64,000 nt of DNA from Rhytidiadelphus loreus (lineage: Eukaryota; Streptophyta; Bryopsida; Hypnales; Hylocomiaceae). This document shows, one piece after another, positions 28,192 to 41,100 of this stretch. Made by a program: the position numbers and the translations under genes. The DNA lies in the NCBI GenBank assembly GCA_947034895.1, contig OX344761.1, forward strand, positions 79,625,839 through 79,689,838, read 5' to 3'. The notes under the pieces were generated by a model. It saw only the letters and a program-made list of their open reading frames with translations. It had not been told where the DNA came from and made no database searches. The number at the start of each line of letters is the position of its first letter. Positions within the stretch are counted from its first letter, which is position 1.

Positions 28192-28717
28192 GAAATGGTC
28201 ATTTTGAGACTTTGAAAACGAGAAGCGTTGTTGTATAGAGCTTAGAGTTGTTGAACCCCATGATAAATTGAGCCTATCGTCGACAAGAATTATAAACTTT
28301 GACTTGTATCCTTAAAGCAAAGGTGTGGATTTGCACAATCACACGAGAAGACATACATTCAAACGATATGCTGGAGTAAAAGGGAAGTAACTTGTAGTGG
28401 CAAGTTCAATATATTCAATTCACATGGTCCTTAGAAAATACATAGAGTAAGTGACTTTTGCTCCCAAAATGCATTGAAGTCTACGATACCGATGATGAAG
28501 ATATACAATTTTGTAGAATCTAAGTACAATTGAAGAATCATATTATTTTTTTTATGTCCAAAATTTACATTCTATTTATAGTAAGCAAGGCTTAGAATCG
28601 GATGGTTGTATTACATGAAGTTTTGCACTTTTATAAGCACTTTCAATGTGTATTTACCACGGTATTTATAGAAAAAATTCATAGAAGCAGGAGGCTTCAA
28701 AAATTAGACACGCTATC

Positions 28718-29632
28718 CTAAGTATTCCTCTTGGATGTACAATTGCTCTTCTCAATCTCTTTTGCCTTCAGCATTGCGCGACCTCTCAAGATATCCTCGA
28801 GTCGAGAATGATATTGCGGCCTGCTTGCACTATCCACAACATCACATAGCCCTAGACTATGAGATCCATTGACTTTCCTTTTCCAATTGTATGTGGCATG
28901 AGGAACTTCCGAAGCAGAATGAGACTTTGATCCTCGCGGAGGCACCGTTGGCAGCGACACTTTTGCATTGTTTCCGTACGGAAATCCAGTACTAGTTGAT
29001 TTAGAGCCCAGAGACCGTCGAAGTTCTCTAAGATTTCGATGACGGAAAAGATTGTCGGCGGACGGTAACCGTCTGGGGATCGTCAACTTGGAGGAGGAAG
29101 TCCAGTTATCGTCGAGTCGAGGTAAGCATCTCGCAGCACACGGCCCGGGACTTGGAATCGTCATCTCGTCTTCAACCCCATCCGACGACATCACTCCAAC
29201 CTTGAGGACAGTAGGCAGTGCGGACGGATCGGAGACGACATCCTCGCCTCGAGGATGACCGAGTGTATCTTCGAGAAGAAGTTGCAGTTTGTGGCTCGTC
29301 CCTCCGTCCGTCCGCAAACCTGGCGACAGCGACGGCCCACGACTCGAGGATGCCCGCTTCAATGGAGAAGGGGAGCAGATGGGAGTCCTGCCTGGACCGC
29401 GACTGGGGGGGCTGTCTACGACCCCGTCCTCGACGTTCCCCTTCGAATAGTCTATGGCGGCCAAGGCGGCGTCTGTGGCTGATCGCAACATGTAGGGCTT
29501 AGACAGGGGAACCGTATCGCAGCTCCAGCCTTCCGATTCGGACTTGGTGGACACCGACTTCATGGAACTGGAAAGGAGACTCCTCGAGAGCTTCTGCCGT
29601 TTCGCTGTTTTAACAAAACAGAGACCTTCAAC
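28718..29632 (-). CDS. Ser/Pro-rich hypothetical protein of the 18-kb element
   Basis: An open frame of about 305 codons begins after a good splice acceptor (TTGCAG at 29633-29638) and ends at 28718. I do not recognise the protein. It is low-complexity: Ser/Pro/Arg-rich, with SPSPLKRASSSRGPS and repeated SRLED/PRLDD/PRGED words. Those words are partly dictated by copies of the 19-bp palindrome embedded in the coding sequence (28793, 29106, 29239). It may be the 3' exon of the upstream FCP1-like gene (stop at 29869) through alternative splicing, or a separate gene. An ORF start 31 codons upstream at 29725 is possible but crosses the acceptor. A regulatory or structural role cannot be inferred. 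Confidence 0.5.
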   Translation of the reverse strand, partial: VEGLCFVKTAKRQKLSRSLLSSSMKSVSTKSESEGWSCDTVPLSKPYMLRSATDAALAAIDYSKGNVEDGVVDSPPSRGPGRTPICSPSPLKRASSSRGPSLSPGLRTDGGTSHKLQLLLEDTLGHPRGEDVVSDPSALPTVLKVGVMSSDGVEDEMTIPSPGPCAARCLPRLDDNWTSSSKLTIPRRLPSADNLFRHRNLRELRRSLGSKSTSTGFPYGNNAKVSLPTVPPRGSKSHSASEVPHATYNWKRKVNGSHSLGLCDVVDSASRPQYHSRLEDILRGRAMLKAKEIEKSNCTSKRNT

Positions 29633-29868
29633 CTGCAATAGATAAATGTGTGGATTGTGGAAACCCACACACATTTTCCTCCCGTTGTTAAAGGAAGAAA
29701 ACATGGAATACATCGCAGAGTCCAAGAAAAAGCAAAGAACACAATAAAAGATGAAAAAGAACTCAATATATATTATTTATAATTTATAAATGTTGAATAC
29801 ATGAATATAAAATACAAAATACAAAATACGATATGCCTGGACCCCTGAATGCGCGTCTTTACGGAAGT

Positions 29869-32800
29869 CTATTTTTTCTGGCTGCGTTTCTTTTCTATCA
29901 CTAGGCCTATACCCCGAAGATCAAATCGCGAACCCATGACCTCAGCCGACTCCATCATGCCCTCTATGACCTCCTTCATGTTATAGTCATCACGTTCGAG
30001 CGGGTTTAAACCGATTCGGTTTTCGTTGACATATTTCAACAATTCGCCGTTCGGACAAGATGAATGCAACCGCCGAAGCCAAGGAAGGAGGATGCCCAAG
30101 AGAACGTCGTCCCTCCGGTAGGTGTGATCCCAAGACTTGAGGAATATCGCGTTCCCATTCTCATTGCAGATACTCTTGTGAGGACTATCGTCAATGAGAA
30201 GGGTGTTGGACGAGTCAATGCTCGGCCCCCCACCATTACTCGTGAACAAACTGTCCGAAAGCACTTTCATGAAATGCACTTGTCTATTCAAATGGAAGTA
30301 TTTTCCCTTAGCGATTTCTATTTTCGTGCTCTGCTCTTGACCTAGGATATCGTATGGGGTTCGGCAGCCCGAAAACAAGTGCCCCGCGATCGGTTCCGTG
30401 TTGCGCTTCAACATGGTGGTCCACACAATGACCCTATGTGCAATCTCCGAAGCCTGCCGGAGGAATTCGCCGAGATTTTGACGAGCGAATACTGCCTTGG
30501 GTCCGATGATCGTGGGGTTCCGATGACAGAGAACATTGTCTTCGAGCCTGTAGGGCTTCATTTTCTCCCCGTATGATTTTTGCGCCGTCTGGCACAACAC
30601 GCTGTTCAGGTCGAAGACAATGTTCAGCCATTTCTTCCGCGGTGGAGGCATCATAGGACATTCAATCCTGGCCTCCACCTCTTTCGACCCCTCCGATTCT
30701 ACCTGATCAAAACAAAACAACGAAGAATGGGAGGTACCTGGTTAAATGTAGAAGTTGCAGAGCCAGAAAGCTGAGAGATGCATTTAATTCCACTAATCGA
30801 CCGGGGGCTCCCGAGAGGAAGTGCTTTCATTTGTAGTGGACGGTGTACGCTTTCATGTTTTTGAAGCTGAGCCAAAAAAACATGGACAGTGGGATACAAT
30901 TAGATGGACTTGCACCTTATATAAATAAACGCGCGTATTTTATTTACATAGATTATATAATACATGTCGAAAACTCGTCTTTCTACTAAGCCGCCAAAAA
31001 TGCAGAGTCAACACTATGCTACACTATTGTACAGACGGAATCTCCGTCAGCGCCGTCTGCGCCAGGTAATCAAGGACGGGGCTCGCATTCCTGTCACGAA
31101 GTGAGAGTACAATTAAGTTCGGGAAACTACGAACACACTGGACCAGAAGAATTCCTTCAATTAATCGAATTTATAAGGGTCAGAGGTCTGTACCTGTGTA
31201 GTATCGGCCAGTCGAGAATCAGTCCTCCCTTCTATGGGGACCTCCAACGAGCCACCCCCGGATTCCATCGGGATATCGTCCTCTGGATCCTTCTCGTCTT
31301 CTCCGTAGTCCACTCTCTCCTCATCATCAAGATCAGAGGGTGGTTGGATTTCCGGCATGACCTGCTCTGATACTTGACATGGGAGCTGTGAAACCTTGCC
31401 GCCCGATGTCCCAAGAAGCGCTTGGGCAGTATCACCGAGTCGGGGATAATCTTGAGCAGGCTTTGCGACGTTCTGGAGTTGTGGGAGGGCCTCGACCTTG
31501 CTGTGGTCTTGGGAGGACACGTTTGGCATTTGAGATACCGGTGTTGACTTGATAACCTCACCATGCCCAAACGGAGCAGGGAATGAAGAAGGAGGAGGTG
31601 GTGGCGGTGGCCCCTGAGATGCAGCAGAGGAAACTGGCACTCATTGACTCCCTTGGGAACTTATCATTTTTTTCAGCTCTGCAAGATGAGAAGTGATACT
31701 CTCCATCTCTCTTCTGGAATCCAATTGCATTTGAACAATCTTTACATTTGCTTCCGCCAATGCCTTGTCCTTCGCCTCCTTTTCCAATTTCTCGGCCTCT
31801 CTTTGCTTGAAACGGTCGATCCTCCTCTGCCGCCTCTCCTCCTCATTTTTCCAGAAGTCCTTCTCCACCTTCACAACGGATCCAGACGGTAAAACGAGAG
31901 GCTTCACTTCCTTCACCTTGGGAGGGCCGTCTAGATCTTCCTCGTCCTCGTCCGACTCTTGAGGGTGATCTAATTCGTCATCGTCATCGCCCAGATCGAT
32001 GATTTTACGCGCTTCCTCCTGGGTTCCCTCTTGGGTGATAAGGGGTTCGTCGTCAAGAGCGTCGGCATCGTCCTGACCTTGAGTTTGCCTTTCCCCCCCT
32101 CCTCCGCTCGCTGCACGCTGCCGATCGAACTCGGAGTCCGTCTCCATGCCCTCATCAACCGGAAACTCATTGACAGGTGCAGCCGGTACATCGGACCCTA
32201 CAGGCGCAGAAGAACTCGCAGGCACTGTGGTTTCTACAGTTGTAGTGGTCCTTGCACGCCGAGTGGACCTAGGAGGGGCAGCCGGCTCCGTTGCCGTTTC
32301 CTCAACCGCAGGATCGGTTCTATCAGTGGATGTGACTCCAAGAGAGGCCATCCACGTGAAAATCTGGAATGTGTTTGTTCCATACTCGTCAATACCCTCC
32401 ACGACGGGGTCAGATCTGGGTTCCGGTCCATCAGTCTCCCTGTCACTATGAACCGCCGGAGACACGAGAGTCATCGATGGCGATGCCGGGGGGCTCGAGT
32501 CATCCGCGACAGGTTCACGCGTAGGTGGCTTCTCATACAACATCAAATAAGGTGAATTGGACATCATGAAATCATTTTTGTCCATCTTATTCGCCAAGTA
32601 CGAGACGCTGAGGTAGGTCTTGACGTCTTCTTTATCTACAAATCCGTAGAAGAACGCTCCGAACATCTGTCACATACAAGATAGGACATCAACTTCGGTT
32701 TAACAAGTAGAACAAGGGGTATCCCCGATTCGAGGATAATTCCAATATGTGAAGCACACGAGATAGATGAAAAGACAAACCACAAGGACATTTGGAGTGA

Positions 32801-34192
32801 AATTTCTGAGGGGCATATCCTCGATTCGGTGATAACAGAAGCCAATGTGGCAATGACTTATACCTTCGCGGCCAGCATGAACTTCGCTCCAGTGTAGATG
32901 CCCAAAACATTTTCTTTGGGCTGCGCAAATAGCTGCAAGATATCGAGGTAGAACTCCATTCGGAGTTCGGAGGCCTCGAATCTCCACTTGTCCTCCGTGT
33001 TCCTACCAAATTCGTAGTAGTACACGTTGTGGTCGGACGTCACGTACCTCGTCTTGAACAAAGTACGAGCCGCTTCCGCAAATTTGTTTCCTTTTTTGAA
33101 AAGGAACAGGAGTGGCACGTCTGGAGCGGTCGCGTGCGTTGAGATGTTGTCTAGCAGCTCGGCTCGGCTCGGCACGTACTTCGACAACGCACACTCATAC
33201 TCGTTAAGGTGCAGACCTACAAAAACTGATGCAGTCTTGATATCGTCTCTTCGCTTCAAAATGAATAGCCACACGTTTGGCATTGTCATTTCTGGCTCGA
33301 GTTTATCCTTCAGGAAGTGGAGGAAGGGCTCCATGGGATTTCCTCCTTGTTTGGGGATAGGGATTTCTCTCATATCCACGACAGCGAGGTTGATTTCCAA
33401 GGGGTGGTATTGGTAACTGGAGCTCGTCATCAATGCCTTGGCATTGTAATCTATCCCCCTGATTTTAACACCTCCTGCTGGTTCAGGAAGTTGGTACTTG
33501 AGCTTCATGAACCGGACAAACATGTGAAGGACCTCGGGGAACTGCTTCTCGAGATCCTTCGCCCGCTTCAGCCATGCATCGTTGCGCAAACGCCGCTTGA
33601 AGTACTCTGCCTTAGGGTGAGTGAGCAGGAAATCCCAGGTGGCTGAAGTGAACCTGTGCCTTGCCTTCCAAGAGTGCCACGTCTCATGGACAACATCACC
33701 TGCACTATTAAAAAGTTTTAAGGCGGGCTTGATTGCCATCAAGTCCTGAAGCACAACTTTCTTGCGCTTCCTCCTATCCACCCAGTCTTTGTGCGTCATA
33801 TTGTCAAAAACAATAAATTTGGGAACCCCAACGGAAACTTTTGGGTACAAGGCCTTCCGCCCAAGGGTTTGACCGATCAGGTGCTGCGCATTGACCCCGT
33901 AGTCCTTGTCAGTGAAGTGCCCAAAATATTTGAAGAACTCTCTTTTCAGAGAGTGATTCTTGAGCTTGAATCCCTTCACGTCCTTGTGCATTGTCAGGTA
34001 GAATGGATCAATCAATTCGCCCTCGGAGTGCTTCGTGAGAAACGTCTCCCACATTGCCCAAAGATCATTAGGCAACGTAATGATCTGGATTTCAGGTTTC
34101 AGATCCGCGGTTCCATTAATTAAGGCACCATCCCGCTCGGGATTTATATTCTGAAACCTCTCGATTACCGCGTCAGTAAAACTTTGCAACAT
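29869..34192 (-). pseudogene. Methyltransferase-like / coiled-coil / FCP1-phosphatase-like fusion gene
   Basis: Exons 34192-32864, 32666-31194, 30866-30738 and 30702-29869 all join in phase (about 1254 codons), but an in-frame TGA interrupts the frame at 31641-31643. First part: LEINLAVVDMREIPIP (about residue 265) and ENVLGIYTGAKFMLAA joined to MFGAFFYGFVDKEDVKTYL (about 427-460). These parallel, in order and spacing, the motif IV and motif I regions of the clear methyltransferase-like copy at 51.7-56.2 kb, without catalytic residues. The middle is acidic, then a Glu/Lys/Arg coiled coil (near 31.7-31.9 kb) and a Pro-rich stretch. The C-terminal part (30.65-30.0 kb) is an FCP1/NIF-type HAD domain: FDLNSVLC nucleophile loop (second Asp replaced by Asn), VIVWTTM, LLIDDSPHK. 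Palindromes lie in its introns and in exon 2. The methyltransferase link is inference; the FCP1 call is firm. Confidence 0.7.
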
Positions 34193-34431
34193 CCGATAAC
34201 AGAGATTGTTAGAATGAGTAAATTATACTGAATGTCCTGAACAGGTTATCCTCGACTCGAGGATGAGGTCTAACTAATTGGAGTCAGCATATTATCACTT
34301 GCTAACTGAAAGAGACACTTTAACAATTGTTATTTGGTATTAGGATTTTCTACTTGCTAAAGCCTATTTATTTCTTGTTGAATGATCAATGAAATTGATT
34401 ATTCGATTGATTATTCGAATTGACGGTACTT

Positions 34432-34454
34432 GTTATCACCGAGTCGGTGATAAC
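34432..34454. promoter_or_regulatory. Perfect 23-bp copy of the element palindrome
   Basis: Two 11-bp arms around a central G (GTTATCACCGA / TCGGTGATAAC). It sits about 10 bp inside an intron donor of the minus-strand gene block and is the most perfect of the 19 sites. Confidence 0.9.
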
Positions 34455-34464
34455 ATGGCTGTAC

Positions 34465-35895
34465 CTTGAAATTGCTCAGGTGAAACACTGCTTCATTCTT
34501 CCGTGTCTGAGCTTCGCTGCGGGTGTCTGTTGGACGCTTGTAGGCCATCCATATTTGCCTGCAGCTGATCATTTGGTTCCCCCATGTTGGTTGGGCGTGG
34601 TTCAAATGATTAGTGTTGTTGTAGAACTTCGATATACCCCTGAGCTTAGCGGGATCGAGAGTCCAGACAATGTAAGCATCCCATCTCTGAAGCTCTACCT
34701 TCCTGGCCTCTCCACATCCTCCTTCTTGGAGTTCTTGGGAAGCTGTAATACTGTGCTGGCCGTTGATAATTATGAATCGACCATTCTTTATATCATCCCA
34801 CTTCTCAGGTTTTTGTTTCAGTAATCTATTCCTGCCGTCAACTGGTGTGAGGCAGAGTTTCTGCCGTTGCTTGATGTCAATGTACTGAATGAGTTCTTTC
34901 TTGTTGTCATCGACAATGTCTCGTTGTAGGGTCCGAATGACATACTGGGGAAGAGCCAGTATGCATTGGTCGATGTCAACCTGCAAGGATTGATCATCAA
35001 AAAGAAAGCAGTTCTTGTGCTCCGCCCAGAAGTTCTTTTGAATCTCCGCAAACTTCTCATACTCAAGCACTGGAGTTGACGATGTGGTTGGACTGGCCGA
35101 CACTGTCATCAATGCTGATCCCGAACTACCTGCACCTGCAGGCCCACCCGGAAGACTTTTCCTCCGTTTCTTGGATGGCCTTGCTTCCTCTGAGGGTGTT
35201 GAGTCTCGTTTTTGAGGCTCGGATCTGGTTTGTCCTGGCCTGACAGCTCTCCCTCCTGACGCCCCCCCGACAGATGTTGATGGGGTGCGTGACTCGGCCT
35301 CCTTCTATCTACCTGGAGCAGTGCCGCGACCTATTGCCGGCTCCGGCTCTGCGTTCTCTAGTGCGTAGCGGTCTAGCGTCTGAAAGATAATTCGCAGTCT
35401 AGTGGCAATTGACTTCGCCGTAGTGTTCAGCCATGGAACGTATCCTGATTTCACAAATTGATCGTTGAGGGACTCCATTTGTGATCCCTTCAGGAATTCC
35501 ATTAGGTTATCGAGATCGAACTTTGCGTGGTTGGAATTGACGTCGATTACAATGGAATGGAATGATCCCCAGGATTCCCTTTGTCGTCGCATTCACGGAG
35601 CACAAGGACAACGTAGTCTTGATTGTGCTCTTCAATTAAGGTGACCTTCTCCTTGATGTTCCAAGGCATGTAGGTAGTAGTCCCTCGGACACGGTAACGG
35701 AAGAACACGTAATTCTTGAATCTATTTACCCCGAATGACCACGTCGAGATGTAATCTTTGAACTCCCACAGTGTGCCATAAGTGTCCTCCATCTCGGCAA
35801 TGAAGGGTTCGTCCTTGACAGGATTCTGAAAGGGAAGTAGATGGTGCCCACTTGCCGAGTAGTCGTACCCATCTGTTGCTTCCATCGTCAGTTAC
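34465..35895 (-). pseudogene. ParB/DGQHR-like gene of the 18-kb element
   Basis: One long exon begins after an acceptor (TTGCAG|GTAACTG) with ATG at 35885 and ends at a donor (AAG|GTACAG, 34465). The frame is broken twice: a 1-nt shift between about 35550 and 35590, and TAG at 35305-35307 with the frame open on both sides. Visible order: an N-terminal domain (WSFGVNRFKNYVFFRYRV), a helical part (DLDNLMEFLKG), a low-complexity linker with a nuclear-localisation-like PSKKRRKSLP, then FIIINGQHSITASQELQ followed by FYNNTNHLNHAQPTW. GQHS..A after hydrophobic residues is typical of the ParB/sulfiredoxin (DGQHR) fold that contacts DNA or nucleotide in plasmid and phage proteins. By analogy with the intact gene at 51.7-57.4 kb it may once have been one transcription unit with the methyltransferase-like gene downstream. 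Confidence 0.62.
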
Positions 35896-35935
35896 CTGCA
35901 ATCAGAGTACATGTTGATCTGTCATTTTCAGATAT

Positions 35936-36424
35936 TATCGTCGATGCGAGGATATTGAATTCTGTTGGTCGTAGTTATTCTACTCCTCGTCAGTTTCTTT
36001 ATCCCCGACTCGAGGATATCAATATTTTTTCTTTCGTAGTTTTGTAGTTCTATTATCACCGACTCGAGGATACCATTATTCCCATTTTCAGAGATTTTAC
36101 TGAGGATTCATTGGATTCGTTTTAGTATTCAGGTGTCGCCCTACTGTTTATGTTGGTTGTTGTCATGTTGAATTTGTATTATTTTATTATGTTTTGGTAC
36201 CTATACTTTTCGGATTATTTTCTTTTGTACTATTATATATTATTTTATTGGATAATGATTTTATTTGTGGAATGAGTGTAAATGGTATCGGTTTGCAAGT
36301 TATCCTCGAGTCGGGGATAATTTACAGAGTATTGTTATCGTGTTTTCTTCATCGCTGTCTCAGTTTGCTCTCGTGTGACTATAGCATGCGTTGATGGGTG
36401 GATTTTATCGTCGCATCGGGGATG
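35936..36424. promoter_or_regulatory. Palindrome cluster 1 (five sites) in leader intron of the ParB-like gene
   Basis: Sites at 35936-35954, 36000-36018, 36054-36072, 36301-36319 and 36406-36424 fit TATCNYCGANTCGRNGATA with one or a few mismatches. They lie immediately upstream (minus strand) of the splice acceptor that precedes the ParB-like ATG, so they fall in a leader intron or promoter. Two telo-box motifs (AAACCCTAA at 36473 and 36493) follow. Binding sites for an element-encoded protein are the simplest reading; this is inference. Confidence 0.8.
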
Positions 36425-37692
36425 TATTTGTAGATCCTTGTATGTTAATGTTGTCGCTTTCCCTGAAATTCTAAACCCTAATTTGGTTGTCTAAACCCTA
36501 ATTCTTAAACCCAGCAAATACCTCACAGACCAGTTTGTTGAAGCTTGTCAAAGCTGGTGTGGCAAGCTGGTCCAAGCTGGTGTGCGGAGCTCCTCAGTGT
36601 CCTGAAAATCCTCAGAAGACCTCCCAGCTTCACGTACTACACAAAACGGAAAATAAAATTGAGTGCTCATACAGAAGATGTTCACGTTCACACGAAACAA
36701 AGAACTAAATCAAAATTGAGCACTCAGAAACAAGATCTTCACGTTCACAGCAAATTTGAAAACTTGAACGCACAATTTCCTCTACACATTGGAACACTGG
36801 TTCAAAACATTCAAGAAAAAAACTGTGGTTGCATGCTAGGGAGGAAACTAGTGAACCGGCAGCAAATAAAGTACCAAATCCATTCAATTTCTCCATTGTG
36901 AATCATTGCGCAGACAATGGATACAAATTCTTGAAAAAGCAGTCAACACAGTAGAAAATGAAAACAAATTCGTCACCACCACCACCACCGATGGACTTGA
37001 AACCTACTTGAAATTCACAGTCTGCTATGAAATTCACAGCCTGCTTGAGCTTCCGGACCCTAAACTCCTCACCTTCCTCCGACCTACACCGGCAGTCGCG
37101 CTCGTTGCGGGACTGAACCCATCACCTTATGGCACGAGCTAACGACATTCAAGCTTCACCCTAAGAACATGAACTCCCCAAAAAATGCGGACAAATGAAC
37201 TCCGTACTTCGCTATGGAAACTTTAACTCGCTGCGGAAACATGAAATTTCCACGCAAATCAAACGGCAGAAAGACATACCTGAGAAATCAACGTTGAAGC
37301 CGCGCTATGCTCAAGCTCCAAGCTCCAAGCCGCGCTATACTCATGCTCAAGCTCCAAGCTGCACTGACCTGAGAAATCAACGTTGAACCTGCACTGCACT
37401 GGCCAACAAGACGGAGCGCCAACCCTAAACAACAAGACGGAGTGCCAGAACAACACGAACGAGGAGCAAGAAAAAAACGCAGAAGAAACTGAATCATACG
37501 ACGAAGCGCAGCAAAGAAACGTCGAAGAAAATGGACGGAGCACCAAACCCTAACGCGCCCGACGCCCGACACTGCCTGTGCTCGACCTGATGAAATTGAT
37601 ACCCGTTAATACCCGTTGATACCCGACGTGATGAAACTGTTGCCCGCCCGGTTGACCCTCGATTCATACCCGCCCGAAGTAGATACCCAGGC

Positions 37693-37821
37693 CATGTTGA
37701 TATTGAAGACCATGTACATGAAAACCTACCCCGACCATGTTGATATTCAAGACCATGTATATGAAAACCTACCCCGACCATGTTGATATTGAAGACCATG
37801 TACATGAAAACCTCCTCTTCT
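37693..37821. repeat. 43-bp tandem repeat, three units
   Basis: CCATGTTGATATT(G/C)AAGACC begins at 37693, 37736 and 37779; the units are nearly identical and so recently duplicated. Confidence 0.85.
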
Positions 37822-37890
37822 GTATGACACACAATGTTCGCTTTCAATCGAACCCTCCTTAATACGAAGGTCTAACTTCTTCATTGATAT

Positions 37891-38113
37891 TTAACCCCTT
37901 AACAAATAGATTATTTTTGAAATTTGAACACAGTTTTGTTTATACCTTTGTACAGTAACACCATTTATTAAAATTATATAAAATTGGACATAAAAGAAGG
38001 TTGTCTTTTGAAGATTCAAGTATTACATTGGATGAATGACAGTGCAGTTGGATGAAACAACGCATGTAAGACGTTCATCATCCAAAATATAAACGTAAAA
38101 GCACTTAAGGGTT
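37891..38113. mobile_element. MITE-like element, copy 2 (nested in the 18-kb element)
   Basis: TTAACCCCTTAA at the left and CTTAAGGGTT at the right, with the same interior words as 20472-20700 (TTTGTACAGTAA, GAAGGTTGTCTTTT, TACATTGGATGAATGA). The right end is slightly eroded. Confidence 0.7.
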
Positions 38114-41100
38114 CATGTATGTTTTAACCTTTGATTGCGAACCACTTAGCCCTATTACGCTACCGTGGACACTAAATGTCCAATGGTTGACAATGAATTT
38201 TTCTATATAGAATAGATATGCAATTATTTATCCTCAGAATTCTATTAAGAAAAGGGAAAATCTTGTATAGTATTTTTACTTTAAAATAATACTTTTCTAT
38301 TTATTAAAACAATTGATTCCACAATAGTGATTTCTTTAAAAAAACGCCTTCAATCTCTTTCTAAAGTTAAGCAATCTGCGCATGAATTTCTGTGTATGAA
38401 GTATGAAATTTTTGAACCAGTTACGTAATAAAAAGATTGTCATTGGAAACATTTCATTTTTATGTAACTATTTTATTTCTACAATTGCCATTATTTAGAG
38501 TATTTTATCCTCAAAGATTTTCATTGGAAACATTGCATTTCCAATTATGTAACTATTTTATTTCTACAATTGCCATTACTTAGAGTATTTGAAGACGATA
38601 GCTAGTCGAAACCTATAGCTGATATTTATAATTTTTGAATATTGCTTTAATTTTAATTTTACTCCAATAAACCCTCAAATTACTCTATTGGCCCACTTCA
38701 TAATAGAGCATGATTTTGTGTCTTGCGGGAAAAAACACATTGAAAATTTATAAAGTACCAAAATAAGATAAAGAACGTTTGAATTTGTTGTACTTTAAAG
38801 TGCATGATGTTCTCAAAAAATGTTAAAAAAAGAATCCAAGTTAGGCGTGTATTTAAGAAAATTAGGGAATGTAAAGGCAAGATCAAATGTTAGTCCATAA
38901 TTCTACCAAATAAACTTTAGCCCTCCACATAAACAAAATTTGATTATACAGTATTTTTATTTTTTAGAGGGATTTTGGCTCTTAATTATCTTTCATTGTG
39001 AATCCTAAATGTTTTTCTTTTTTCTACTCTACATTCTACAATTAATTAGTCTCAAAGTCTCAATTGAAAAATATAAACCAATGAAATTGACTATTTCCAA
39101 ATAAGTAAGACGTTGTTTTAAAGAAATTAGAATGAATTGATTATAAAAAATTTCAGAAACTACAACTTTTTAGAATCATAGATTTTTATTGTTCAAAAAG
39201 GGCCTTCAGATAATTATACAAGAATGAAAATACTTTAAAATATAATTCTAAGCACATATAAACAATGCTAGTACCTTCTTGAAATTGAAGTTACACAATT
39301 TAGCTATCTTCAGCATGAAAGCCCAAATAATTAGGAGTTAGAGTGATTTCAATTTTTAACCAAGAAATCATAGAACGTGGAGGTGAGGTTGGAGAAAAAC
39401 AAATTATTAGGTGTTTGAGGATTATTAAAAAAATATAGAGTTTGCATTTTTGGATTTAAAGTATAATTATAGTTACTTATTGTAACAAATAATTCAAATT
39501 CAAAATCAAACGTAAGTTAAATTAACTTGTTCCGTTTCACTACTCATTGCCAATCATTAGTCACCATAAATAGACATTGAGACATTGCCAATCATTAGTC
39601 ACCCTAAACCCAATTCTTAAAATTGTCATTCATGATTGTACTAGATATTGAAAGTGTGCCACTAGGTACAATACTTTGTGACTAATGATTGGCATAATTG
39701 ATAGTGCTCTCATCGTCTCTTTCAGTGCTCTAAGTTTTCAAAACTTCGATTATTTAAAATCTACACGCTTCATGACATTTGATATATCAAACACCCAAAA
39801 TACAATGGACTGTACCAATTTTGGTATATATAATGTATAAAAAAAATAGCTTGCACTCAATGTATTCAATTTAGGATTATTTTCTAAATAAACTTTGAAC
39901 TTCAACATTTACAACCCCAAACCTTAAATAAGTTTTTATAGTTTGGAAAATTATACGTACCTTAATAAATATTTAAAATAAATAAATCAAACTACTTCTA
40001 CGGTTTTTTGTACACCAAAAAACTTTTCTTTAAATGAACCAGGCGCTGTAGTTAACAAATACTAAAGCCCAAAAGCCATGGGATAAATTAAGTAATTGGA
40101 ACCCAAAAAATATGTAAAAGTTTAGAAGTAGTTGAACAGGGTGAATTCATGGAAATAATTAATTTATGGTACTTTCATGCATTTTTGTCACAACTGAACC
40201 AGGCACTGTAGTTTATAAGACTTGAAGCCCTAATTAAAAGCCATCAGGTGTATATATATATCTTTTAATTTATTTTATTTCAATTAAAATTTACGATTTC
40301 TAAACAATAGCCTATGGCATATGAAAGTAGAATTCTTTGGCGGTTTTAGGGTTGCATACGTCAATTACTAGAAAATTAGTTTCCTCATCAAATTTTAATT
40401 ATTTTGTACTTTACAACATTGACATATTTCTTTTATTTTCTTGTTTTTAATTCCTATTTATTTTTTATGCCTTTTGTTTTTTAAACTACAACAGCTACAC
40501 ATGGCTTAACGGAAATAGTAAAAGGTCTTTTGCGTGGAAAAAGGGCCACTATTGTTTATTATCCAATTTTGATACTTGCAAAAAATAATGTTGCCTTCAT
40601 GACCACATAATTTCTTGGTCACTTATATTTTATATCTGTCATATGATTTTAGGTATTTTCATTCTTGTATATGTTGTATATGTTTTTAGAAAATGGCCAA
40701 GAGCGAAAGATTTTTATGGATTACAAATCTAAATTGTTTTTGGAACTTGTACATATGCTTTCTAAATGTTTTCACACGCAAAACTCATGAGTTTATGAGT
40801 GTCGGAATTTAAAGTACAGCGCGTGTTGTATTTTTATGTATTTTCATTCTTGTATATGTTTTTAGAAAATGACAAGAGGGAAAGATTTTTATGGATTACA
40901 AATCTAAAGTGTATTTGCAACTTGTACACATGTTTCCCAAATTTTTTCATGTGCAAATTCGACTTGTGAGATTGACAAATCTTTTAAGCCAATTTATTTT
41001 GTATTGATTTTAAATATTACTATAGGGTCGTGTGTCTTTGCTACAACGAAAACAAACTTAAAAGTAATTTTCTAAATTTTTTAACTTATAAATGACTTCA

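Noticed and set aside
36471..36501. Two CTAAACCCTAAT words as an interstitial telomere
   Set aside because: Only two separated copies; more consistent with telo-box promoter elements.
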